From the NCBI RefSeq assembly GCF_030817535.1, contig NZ_JAUSZL010000002.1, forward strand, positions 930,001-994,000: 64,000 nucleotides of DNA, given 5' to 3'. A program made the translations under genes and the position numbers. This DNA is from Streptomyces sp. V3I8. Lineage in GTDB: Bacteria > Actinomycetota > Actinomycetes > Streptomycetales > Streptomycetaceae. Below are positions 49,383 through 57,050 of the stretch, in pieces. Each line of letters begins with the position of its first letter. The first letter of the stretch is position 1. The notes beneath the pieces were generated by a model. It was given only the letters and a program-made list of their open reading frames with translations. It was not told the origin of the DNA and did not search any database.

Positions 49383-49640
49383 GTGACGCAACCCAACTCC
49401 GCCGCCGACGCCGACGCCGGCGCCGAGAAAACCCGCCCCGGCACCGACGAGGTGTACCTCGTGGTGCGCAACGACGAGGAGCAGTACTCGATCTGGCGGG
49501 CGGACCGTGAGGTGCCCGCCGGCTGGTATCCGGAGGGCCTGCGTGGCAGCCGGCAGGAGTGCCTGGACCACATCGGCGTGATCTGGACGGACATGCGGCC
49601 GCTCAGTCTGCGCCGCCGGCTGGCCGGGGCAGATGTCTGA
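49383..49640 (+). CDS. MbtH-like protein
   Basis: An 85-residue MbtH-like protein. The signature is NDEEQYSIWRADREVPAGW, followed by LRGSRQECLDHIGVIWTDMR. MbtH proteins bind NRPS adenylation domains and are often required for activity. The GTG at 49383 has GGGAGG upstream; a start at 49350 would add 11 unsupported residues. Its stop overlaps the PPTase start by eight bases. It is divergent from the LanB-like operon, so it can serve both the free adenylation protein and the NRPS at the window end. Confidence 0.9.
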   Translation: MTQPNSAADADAGAEKTRPGTDEVYLVVRNDEEQYSIWRADREVPAGWYPEGLRGSRQECLDHIGVIWTDMRPLSLRRRLAGADV

Positions 49641-50415
49641 GGGCCACCCGGGCCGCCTCCTCACGCTGCCGGCCCACGGCCCGCCGGCAGTGCCGCCGCC
49701 GGAACGGCTGTGCCCGGCCGTACTGAACCTGTCCGCACTGCACGACCGGACGTATCCACCGGGCCCGCGCACCCTGCGGCGACCGCTGGAGCTGTACCTG
49801 GCCCAGGTCGGCGCACAGGACGAACGGGCGCTGCGGCGCGCGCAGGAGCTGCTGGACGCGGAGGAACGGGCGCGGGCACGCGCGTTCCGGCACGACCGGG
49901 ACCGGGACGCCTACGTGGTCGCGCACGCGGCGCTGCGCAGCCTGCTGAGCATCGTGCTCGGCATCCGTGCCGGGGCGCTGCCGCTGATGCGTGAACCGTG
50001 CGCGGGCTGCGGTGGTCCGCACGGCCGGCCGGCGCTGCGCACGGCCGGGGTGCACTTCTCCCTGTCGCACAGCGGTGGCCTGGTGCTGGTGGCGCTCGCC
50101 CCGGCGCCGGTCGGTGTCGACGTGGAGGAGCTGGCCACCGCGCAGGCGGCGCTCGATGCGCGGTCCGCGCTGCACGCGGCGGAGGCACAGGAGCTCGCGC
50201 TGCTGCCCGCGCACGAGCGTCCGGCGGCCTTCACCCGGGCCTGGGTGCGCAAGGAGGCCTACCTCAAGGGCCTGGGTACCGGACTGGTGCGCAATCCGGC
50301 GCTCGACTACGTGGGCACCGGGACACTGCCGGTCGCTCCGTCGCCGCAGTGGACCGTGCGGGACGTCCTGGTCCCGGCGGGGTACGCGGCGGCCGTGGCC
50401 CTGCGGACACCGTAA
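49633..50415 (+). CDS. Sfp-type 4'-phosphopantetheinyl transferase
   Basis: A 260-residue PPTase. Motifs are the coenzyme-A-binding GVHFSLSHSGGLVLVAL near residue 140, the magnesium-binding VGVDVEE near residue 160, and WVRKEAYLKGLGTGLVR near residue 205. It transfers phosphopantetheine from coenzyme A to the Ser of carrier proteins, here most likely the free carrier at 43938 and the NRPS carrier at the window end. Its start overlaps the MbtH stop. Two strong hairpins follow it. Confidence 0.92.
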   Translation: MSEGHPGRLLTLPAHGPPAVPPPERLCPAVLNLSALHDRTYPPGPRTLRRPLELYLAQVGAQDERALRRAQELLDAEERARARAFRHDRDRDAYVVAHAALRSLLSIVLGIRAGALPLMREPCAGCGGPHGRPALRTAGVHFSLSHSGGLVLVALAPAPVGVDVEELATAQAALDARSALHAAEAQELALLPAHERPAAFTRAWVRKEAYLKGLGTGLVRNPALDYVGTGTLPVAPSPQWTVRDVLVPAGYAAAVALRTP

Positions 50416-50425
50416 CCGCACCTGT

Positions 50426-50488
50426 GGCAGCACGGCGGGGGCCGGTCCCCGCCGTGCTGCCGGACGTTCCCCCGCGGGGGAACGTCCG
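50426..50488. terminator. two adjacent perfect hairpins after the PPTase gene
   Basis: The first: GGCAGCACGGCGGGG (50426-50440) pairs with CCCCGCCGTGCTGCC (50447-50461). The second: a 28-bp perfect palindrome (50461-50488), arms CGGACGTTCCCCC and GGGGGAACGTCCG. They share one base. Together they form a strong terminator between the PPTase and the following gene. Confidence 0.8.
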
Positions 50489-50549
50489 GTGATCCGCTTT
50501 CACGGCTTCCCCGTTTCACCCGCGCAGGGCCCGCGATACGATCACGGGC

Positions 50550-51290
50550 GTGAGCGCCGCTGAACCGACCATCCTCGCCACCTCCGGAGGGCACCGCGTT
50601 GGCGCGCGTACCCGGGTGCTCTTCGACGCCCTGGTCCACCACGCGGTCGACCTCTCGGGCGTGCACGGCAGGCGACCGCGCGTCCTGCACGTCGGTACGG
50701 CGGTGGGGGACGCCGAGCACGTCACGGCGCGGGTGTCCGAGGCGGCCCGGATCGCGGGCTTCGACCTGACGCCGCTGCACCTGTTCCCCATGCCGAACGT
50801 CGACGACGTCGAGGGGACGGTCCTCGCCCACGACGTCGTCTGGGTGATGGGCGGCTCGGTGGCCAACCTGCTCGCCGTGTGGCGAGTGCATGGACTCGAC
50901 GCGGTGATGCGGCGCGCGTGGCAGGCGGGTGTGGTGCTGGCCGGGGTGAGCGCGGGATCCATCTGTTGGTTCGAGGGCGGCGCCACGGACTCCTTCGGTC
51001 CCGAACTGCGACCGGTGACCGACGGGTTGGGGCTGCTCCCGTACGGCAACGGGGTGCACTACGACTCCGACGCGGGCCGGCGCCCCCTGATCCACCGTCT
51101 GATCGCCGACGGCACCTTCGCGACGGCCCACTGCACCGACGACGGGGTGGGCCTGGTCTACCGGGGCACCGAACTGGTCGAGGTCGTGGCGGAACTCCCG
51201 GACAAGGCCGCCTACGTGGTGAGCCGGGAGGGCGAGCGGGTCGTGGAGGAACGCGTCGCAGCGCGCTTGCTGCCGACGCCCGCCTTCTGA
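50550..51290 (+). CDS. peptidase E (family S51)-like protein
   Basis: A 246-residue class I glutamine-amidotransferase-fold serine peptidase of the S51 family. The nucleophile Ser is in VVLAGVSAGSICWFEGG, and the family features VVWVMGGSVANLLAVW and GLLPYGNGVHYDSDAGRRPL are present; the His of the triad is probably in VHYDSD. Peptidase E removes N-terminal Asp from peptides; family relatives process cyanophycin. GTG start at 50550. Separated from the PPTase by terminators, it is probably an independent gene, although a role in trimming the cluster's peptide is possible. Confidence 0.85.
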   Translation: MSAAEPTILATSGGHRVGARTRVLFDALVHHAVDLSGVHGRRPRVLHVGTAVGDAEHVTARVSEAARIAGFDLTPLHLFPMPNVDDVEGTVLAHDVVWVMGGSVANLLAVWRVHGLDAVMRRAWQAGVVLAGVSAGSICWFEGGATDSFGPELRPVTDGLGLLPYGNGVHYDSDAGRRPLIHRLIADGTFATAHCTDDGVGLVYRGTELVEVVAELPDKAAYVVSREGERVVEERVAARLLPTPAF

Positions 51291-51465
51291 CGTCCGCCCC
51301 CGTCCGGTTCACGCTCCCGCTGTCCGTCCGCCCGGCGTTCACCGTCCGGCTCGCCGTCATCGCCCTGGGAACAGACATGACCGCGCGGGGTGACGGGTGG
51401 ACCGTCCGGGCCCTTGTGGCCCGGTGTCCGTGGTTCCCGTCCCCCGCGGCGACGTCCTCGGTGCG

Positions 51466-52116
51466 TCAGACCAGGCCGTGGCGTACGGCCTGCGCGACCG
51501 CGTGGGCCCGGTTGCGGGCCTGCAGACGCGCCATGATCTCGTAGATGACGTTCTTGACGGTGTGTTCGGAACAGTCCAGCAGGCGGGCGATGTCCGCGTT
51601 GGCGTGGCCCTCGGCCACCAGGCGCAGCACCGACGTCTGGCGGGCGGTCAGGGTCGGCGGCCCGGCCGCCGGTACCGGTCCGCCGGGGCCGGGAGTCGTG
51701 GTCAGCAGGTGGGAGAGTTCCGGATAGGGGATGCTCGGATGCGGGTGGACGGCGCGGCGTACTGCCGCCGCGAGGGTCCTCTCGGTGAGGTCCGCGGCCT
51801 TGAGGACGACCGCTCCGGTGTGCAGAGCCAGCAGCAGGCCCGTACGGCAGACGGTGTCGCACACGAGCAGCAGCGGTCCTGGCTCCCGCGCATCGCGCAG
51901 AGCCTGTCGGGCGTCTGCGGCGACAAGCACGGTGACGCTGCCGGGTCCGGCTTCCCCGTGCTCGGACACGCAGGTGAGGCCCGCGTGGCGGGCAAGGGCG
52001 CGGACCCGGTCGGCGCCGCGCGAGGGCGGGATGCGGACGACGGCGGGCGGGGTGGGTGCGATGGATGCGACCTGTGCGGTCGGCGCAGGGGGCGCCTCTG
52101 TCAGGGTGGCCGTCAC
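51466..52116 (-). CDS. LuxR-family regulator with degenerate receiver domain (A)
   Basis: A 216-residue regulator. The C-terminal LuxR HTH is LTARQTSVLRLVAEGHANAD followed by IARLLDCSEHTVKNVIYEIM. The N-terminal part has a response-regulator-like alternation of strands and helices (SVTVLVAADARQALRDA, then PLLLVCDTVCRTGLL) but none of the acidic phosphorylation residues at their usual places, so it is probably not controlled by phosphorylation. GTGA overlap with gene B upstream. These two regulators lie divergent to the LanM-like gene and likely regulate the cluster. Confidence 0.85.
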   Translation of the reverse strand: MTATLTEAPPAPTAQVASIAPTPPAVVRIPPSRGADRVRALARHAGLTCVSEHGEAGPGSVTVLVAADARQALRDAREPGPLLLVCDTVCRTGLLLALHTGAVVLKAADLTERTLAAAVRRAVHPHPSIPYPELSHLLTTTPGPGGPVPAAGPPTLTARQTSVLRLVAEGHANADIARLLDCSEHTVKNVIYEIMARLQARNRAHAVAQAVRHGLV

Positions 52117-52724
52117 AGCAGACCCGCCCGGAGCGCGTAGGCGACCGCGTGGGCACGGTTGCGCAGCCGGAACCGCTGGGTGATGTCGTGGACGACGGTG
52201 GTCACGGTCCGCGGCGAATAAGCCAGCTGCTGGGCGATCTCCGCCGTCTCGTGCCCGTCGGCGACCAGTTGCAGCACCGAACGTTCCCGTTCGGACAGCG
52301 TGCCGCCGGCCCAGCCGCCGGAGCCGTGCCGGACGGCCGCCGGACGGTCCAGGAACTGCTCGAGCAGTTCGGGTGGGAGTGTGCAGTCGTCCCGGGCGGC
52401 GGCCAGCACCGCGTGGTTCAGACGGGAGGCGTCGGCCTCACGGCGCAGCAGCAGGCCGCGGGCACCGGCGGCCAGGGCGTGCAGGGCGTCTCCGGAGGCG
52501 AGGGCGCCGGCCACCAGGACGACGGCGGGGCGCTGCCGGTGGGCCCGGATGGTGCGCACCATGTCGAGTTCGGCCGGGCCGAGCCGGTCCACGGTCAGGA
52601 CGGCGACCCGGGCTTCGTCGGGCTCGCACACGGTCAGCTCCGGACAGGCGAGCAGGGTACTGCGGGTGCCGGCCTCCAGCACCGGGTCGAGTGCGACCAC
52701 ACCGACGGGTACGGGTGCTCCCAT
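52113..52724 (-). CDS. LuxR-family regulator with atypical receiver domain (B)
   Basis: A 203-residue NarL-like regulator: an N-terminal receiver-like domain (VGVVALDPVLEAGTRSTLLA, then ARVAVLTVDRLGPAELD) and a C-terminal LuxR HTH (LSERERSVLQLVADGHETAE, IAQQLAYSPRTVTTVVHDI). The Lys usual in helix 5 is replaced (GLLLRREADA) and the acidic pocket is reduced, so it is an atypical receiver. Its product precedes and is coupled to regulator A; they may heterodimerise. Starts at 52724, about 580 bp from the divergent LanM-like gene. Confidence 0.86.
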   Translation of the reverse strand: MGAPVPVGVVALDPVLEAGTRSTLLACPELTVCEPDEARVAVLTVDRLGPAELDMVRTIRAHRQRPAVVLVAGALASGDALHALAAGARGLLLRREADASRLNHAVLAAARDDCTLPPELLEQFLDRPAAVRHGSGGWAGGTLSERERSVLQLVADGHETAEIAQQLAYSPRTVTTVVHDITQRFRLRNRAHAVAYALRAGLL

Positions 52725-53302
52725 CTGCTGCTCCTTGATAGGTCGTCCGCCCGGTTCATGAGCGCTGCGGGCGGTCTTGGTGGGTACTGCGACTCACCTT
52801 GCCGTCGGCGGCGGTCACGGACATCGGTAGCCGGTCCCCACCTTTCCCGCGGAGCGGGCGGCCCGGCCGCCGTACGACCGCCTCCCGGGGGCGGCGCGCG
52901 GCGGCCGGCGGCCGGTAAGGGGAGCCGCGCGGTGTCCGGGCCGTACGGGCAGGGCCGCACGACCGGCGGACACGGGGGTCCCGCACCGGGGGAATGGGGG
53001 TGCGCCCGGGTGCACCCCGCAGGAAGAGCGGGCGCACCCCCCACAGAGGGCGGGCGCGGCCCGCGAAGGGTGAGCGCGACCTGTGACAGGGGCGGTGCAT
53101 CCGGCCGTACCGGCTTCCGTACACGTAGGCCCGGCGGTTCTCCCGGCCGTTCCGGGAAGGCGGGTGGCCCGCTCCGACCTGCGGCTGGCTCCGGAAGGGC
53201 GGGTATGCGGCACGCTGCTCCCACCGGTGGGGCGGGGGCCGCGCAGAATATGGGGGCCACTTCCCCATGTGGGGGCGGCAGGAGGTCTGCGAAGTTCTTC
53301 CT
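52725..53302. promoter_or_regulatory. 578-bp divergent promoter region between LuxR pair and LanM-like gene
   Basis: No gene is supported in it. It must hold promoters for both directions. Near the LanM end there are short inverted elements built from TGGGG and CCCCA (53247-53275), a possible operator for the LuxR regulators. AGGAGG (53279-53284) precedes the LanM start at an unusually long distance of about 18 bases. Confidence 0.5.
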
Positions 53303-56300
53303 GTGACTGAGACCGCCAGCCTCCCGACTCCCCGGAGCGCCGGCCTGCCACTCGTCTGGTGGGCTCCGGCGCTGTCCCTCGCGGAACGGCTTGCCGCCCC
53401 CGGACTCCCGGCGGCGCCCGCCGCTTCCGCGGCCACCGTGCGGGCCCCCTGGGCCGCCGGTGACGCGGAGGGCTTCGCTCTGCGGCTGGCCCACCTCGGG
53501 GTGGACGCCGCCACGGCGGCGGCCCTGGCGGCGGAACCCGCCGAGAGGCTGGCCGCCCGAACGGCCAAACCCTGCTGGGCGACGTACGTGGAAGCGGTCC
53601 TGGACGCGGACGCCGAAGACCCGGCGGAGCTGGCGGAGTCGGCGGAGTCGGCGGAGCACGGTGAGGGGCCCGATGTCTTCGCACCGGTCGTACGCCCGGT
53701 CGTCGCTGCGGCCTCGGCCCGGCTCGTCGAGCTGCTGCCCGCCGTTGCGGGAGCCGAACAGGCCGTCTGGCAGGGCACGTTCGAGCGGCGGCTGACCCAC
53801 CAGCTGGTCCGGCAGGCCGCCCGGACGCTGGTCCACGAGCTCGACGCGGCCCGGCGCGCCCGGCGTCTCACCGGCGCCGGACCGCACGAGCGGTTCGCCT
53901 CCTTCGTCGCCGCCACCGGCACCCGCCGGGGCCTCGGGGACCTGTTCGCCGCCTACCCCGTGCTGGCCCGGATGCTCGGCCAGACCGCCCTGGACGCGAC
54001 GGACGCGATGGCCGAACTGGTGGCGCGCTTCCACGCCGACCGGGATGCTCTGGCCGCCGCTCTCCTCGGCGGTCGCGACGCCGGGCCGCTCACCCGGGTC
54101 GACCTCGGCCGCGGGGACGCCCACCAGGGCAACCGGTCCGTGGCGGTCCTGCACTTCGCGAGCGGCGACCGGCTGGTGTACAAGCCGCGGCCGCTCGGTC
54201 AGCACGCCCTGCTCGACGACCTGGTGACCTGGCTCAACGCCAGGGTGCCGGGGCTGGCGCTGCGCACCCCGCGGAGCCTGCGCCGGACGACGTACGGCTG
54301 GCTGGAGTACGTGGAGCACCGCTGGTGCCGGTCGGTGACCGAGACCGACGCCTTCTACCGGCGTCAGGGAGCGCTGCTGGCACTCCTCTACGCGGTGGAC
54401 GGCGCCGACATGCACTACGAGAACGTCATCGCCTGTGGGGACCAGCCCGTCCTGGTGGACGCCGAGACGCTGCTGCACACCGGCCTTCCGCAGCCCGTGA
54501 TCGCCGGCGCCGACCCGGCCGCCGACGCCCTGCACGCCTCCGTGCACCGCACCTGTCTGCTGCCGCACCTGCTGATCGGCGAGCACGGAGCGCTCGACAT
54601 CTCGGCGCTCGGCCGGTCCGCCGACGGCACCTTCCCGAGCGAGGGCCTGCGCTGGGAGGACAGCGGACAGGACACCATGCGGGCCGTGCGCGCCCCGCTG
54701 CCCAGCCCGGCCGCGCAGAACCAGCCACTGCCCGCCGGCCACCCCCTGCGGGGCGCCGACCACCGTGCGGCCCTGCTGGAGGGTTTCCGCACCGCGTACA
54801 CGGCCATCGCCGCGCACGCCGGTGAACTGCTCGGCGACGAGGGCCCGCTGGCGTCCCACGGCGGCATCCCGGCCCGGCTCATCGTCCGCTCCACCCGCCT
54901 GTACTCGACCCTGCTGGAGGAGTCCGTCCACCCCTCCCTGCTCGGCGACGCACTCGCCCGGGACAGTGTGTTCGCCGTCCTGTGGACCGAGTCCGAGCAC
55001 GACGAGGTACGCCGACGGCTCATCGAGCACGAGACGGCGGACCTGTGGCGCGGGGACGTACCCCTCTTCGTGCACCGACCGTCCGGTACGGGGGTCCGGA
55101 CGGTTGACGGCACCTGGCTGTCGCAAGTGCTGCCGGTGGCGAGTCTGGCGGCGGTGCGGGAGAAGATCGTCCGGATGGACGAGGTCGACTGCCGCGACCA
55201 GGAGTGGATCATCTCGGCCACGCTGGCGGCACGGGGCACCGGTTCGGCGCTGGACGGACCCCGGTCCGAGCTGGCGGTGGCGCCGGTGCCGGCCGTCGCG
55301 CCCGACGCGTCCCGGCTCCTCTCCGCCGCGTGCGGGATCGCCGACGAGATCGCGGCCCGCGCGGTACGGGACGCAGGGCGGACCAACTGGCTCGGCCTGG
55401 AAAGGGTTTTCGGCCCGCACTGGGCGGTGCTGCCGATGGGTGCCGGGCTCGCGCAGGGATACTGCGGCGTCGCGCTGTTCCTGGCACACACGGACGCGCT
55501 GGCCGGGGCCGGCCGGTACGCCGGACCGGCCCGCGAGGCGGTCCGGCCGCTGCCCGCCCTGCTGAGGGCACTGGCCTGCGACCCCGAGCTGAGCGCGGCG
55601 GCCGGGCCGGGTGCCTACGACGGGCTCGGCGGCATCGTGTACGCCCTGATCCGGCTGTCGGCCCTGCTCGGCGAGGACCTGACGGACTGTCTGCCGGACG
55701 CGCTCACCGCGCTCGGTCACGCCGTCGCGGCCTGCCCCGGACCGGGACTCGCCACCGGCACGGCCGGGGCACTGGCCGCCGCCGCCGCGGCACACGAGGC
55801 GACCGGCGACCCGGCGGCACTGCGGCTGGCGGACACCGTGGCGGACCGGCTGCTGGCGGCGGTCGGCGGCGCCGACGGGCCCGCCCTGTCCACGCACGGC
55901 ACCGCCGGGACGGACGCGGCCTGCGAGGTCACGAGGATCAGCGGTCCCGGCCCCGCCCGGTCCGCGAACGCGCCCGCGGAGTCCGGCCCGACCACCGGCG
56001 ACACGAACGGTGCCGCGGAGTTCTGGAGCGACCCCGGGTTCGCGGACGGTGCCGCGGGGATCGGGAGCGACCCCGGGTTCGCGGACGGTGCCGCGGGGAT
56101 CGGGTGGGCGCTGCTTCGGTACGCCGCCTGCCGGCCCGGACGTGCCGCCCAGCACCTGGCCGCCGCTCATGCCCTGCTCCGCACCGCCCTCGAGGGCACG
56201 GGAGCCGACACGTCCTGGGCCGGCGGCCTCGCCGGAGTGGCGGCCGCCGCCGCCCACCTTCCCCCGGCGCCGGGTCTGCCCCGGCCGGCGGACCGGCTGA

Positions 56301-56605
56301 CGGACCGGCTTGCGGACGCCGAGGTGCGCCCGGACCTGAGCCTCGGGCAGGGCGCACTCGGCACGCTGGAGGCGCTGACCGTCCTCGCCGGACGGGGCGA
56401 CGCGAGGGCCGCCGAGGCACTGAGCCTGCGTACCGGCCAGGTGCTCGGCCTCGTCGAGGCGCAGAGCCACCGATGCGCCACCCCCGACCACGTTCCCTCC
56501 CCCGGGCTGCTGACCGGGCTGTCCGGCATCGGCTACGGACTGCTCCGCCTGGCCCACCCCGAAACCGTGCCGTCCGTCCTGCTCCTGGGACACCCCGGCC
56601 ACTGA
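53303..56605 (+). CDS. LanM-like lanthipeptide synthetase with zinc-less cyclase domain
   Basis: A 1100-residue class II lanthipeptide synthetase (LanM) by architecture. The N-terminal dehydratase (DUF4135) keeps its key elements: RGDAHQGNRSVAVL near residue 272, LVYKPRPLG near 292, GADMHYENVIACGDQPVLVD near 369, and IVRSTRLYSTLLEES near 530. It should phosphorylate Ser/Thr and eliminate phosphate. The C-terminal LanC-like half (from about residue 690) keeps the toroid Gly motifs, but the zinc-binding places are changed: TSWAGGLAGVA where active cyclases have W-C-x-G, and LSLGQGALGTLEAL where they have C-H-G. No Cys or His remains there. A 39-bp tandem duplication sits in the same half. The GTG at 53303 is the likely start; an ATG at 53267 is an alternative. 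Confidence 0.88.
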   Translation: MTETASLPTPRSAGLPLVWWAPALSLAERLAAPGLPAAPAASAATVRAPWAAGDAEGFALRLAHLGVDAATAAALAAEPAERLAARTAKPCWATYVEAVLDADAEDPAELAESAESAEHGEGPDVFAPVVRPVVAAASARLVELLPAVAGAEQAVWQGTFERRLTHQLVRQAARTLVHELDAARRARRLTGAGPHERFASFVAATGTRRGLGDLFAAYPVLARMLGQTALDATDAMAELVARFHADRDALAAALLGGRDAGPLTRVDLGRGDAHQGNRSVAVLHFASGDRLVYKPRPLGQHALLDDLVTWLNARVPGLALRTPRSLRRTTYGWLEYVEHRWCRSVTETDAFYRRQGALLALLYAVDGADMHYENVIACGDQPVLVDAETLLHTGLPQPVIAGADPAADALHASVHRTCLLPHLLIGEHGALDISALGRSADGTFPSEGLRWEDSGQDTMRAVRAPLPSPAAQNQPLPAGHPLRGADHRAALLEGFRTAYTAIAAHAGELLGDEGPLASHGGIPARLIVRSTRLYSTLLEESVHPSLLGDALARDSVFAVLWTESEHDEVRRRLIEHETADLWRGDVPLFVHRPSGTGVRTVDGTWLSQVLPVASLAAVREKIVRMDEVDCRDQEWIISATLAARGTGSALDGPRSELAVAPVPAVAPDASRLLSAACGIADEIAARAVRDAGRTNWLGLERVFGPHWAVLPMGAGLAQGYCGVALFLAHTDALAGAGRYAGPAREAVRPLPALLRALACDPELSAAAGPGAYDGLGGIVYALIRLSALLGEDLTDCLPDALTALGHAVAACPGPGLATGTAGALAAAAAAHEATGDPAALRLADTVADRLLAAVGGADGPALSTHGTAGTDAACEVTRISGPGPARSANAPAESGPTTGDTNGAAEFWSDPGFADGAAGIGSDPGFADGAAGIGWALLRYAACRPGRAAQHLAAAHALLRTALEGTGADTSWAGGLAGVAAAAAHLPPAPGLPRPADRLTDRLADAEVRPDLSLGQGALGTLEALTVLAGRGDARAAEALSLRTGQVLGLVEAQSHRCATPDHVPSPGLLTGLSGIGYGLLRLAHPETVPSVLLLGHPGH
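56027..56104. repeat. 39-bp exact tandem duplication inside the LanM-like gene
   Basis: Two identical copies, 56027-56065 and 56066-56104, each coding SDPGFADGAAGIG in frame. The unit is the second Gly-rich loop of the LanC-like toroid. The duplication is exact at DNA level and therefore recent. Confidence 0.92.
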
Positions 56606-56697
56606 CCGACCACGCGTCTGTGTTCGACAGCTGCACGCCCTTCTCCACCCTCACGCCGTACCCATCCGCACGCGGACACCAAAAGGGGATCACCGTC

Positions 56698-56895
56698 ATG
56701 GACAAGCACCTCGCCACCACCGCCGCCGACGTCACCGAGACCCCCGCCGACGAGCAGGACGCGGCGGGCGGCATCACGCTCAGGGGCCGCAACCGCGCCT
56801 GCGCCCGGGCCCGCGTGCTGGCCGGGATGGTACTGACCAGCGGCGTCGTCATCACGCTGAGCACCCTGGACACCTCGGTCTCCGCACCGAACTGA
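56698..56895 (+). CDS. candidate RiPP precursor peptide (65 aa)
   Basis: A 65-residue peptide encoded 92 bp after the LanM-like gene, with AAAAGGGGATC before the ATG. The first 25 residues look like a class II leader: acidic, helical, ending in a double Gly (TETPADEQDAAGG). The rest begins ITLRGRNRACARARVLAG and ends in a Ser/Thr-rich segment (MVLTSGVVITLSTL then DTSVSAPN) with eight Ser/Thr and one Cys (Cys35). This fits a substrate dehydrated by the LanM-like enzyme but hardly ringed by lanthionines. The basic stretch followed by a hydrophobic one also resembles a membrane-inserting peptide, so a small membrane protein is the alternative. Confidence 0.7.
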   Translation: MDKHLATTAADVTETPADEQDAAGGITLRGRNRACARARVLAGMVLTSGVVITLSTLDTSVSAPN

Positions 56896-57050
56896 CCTCG
56901 CGCCAGTCCTGACTCCGCGTGCGGCGCGGGCCCGATCGCCGGACCCGCGCCACCGTGTTTCCCAGGCCGCTTCCGTCCCGGCCGGGACGGAAGCGGTCCG
57001 GAGAGGGCGACCTGCCACAGATCCCGATATTCCTACTACCATCTGCATCC

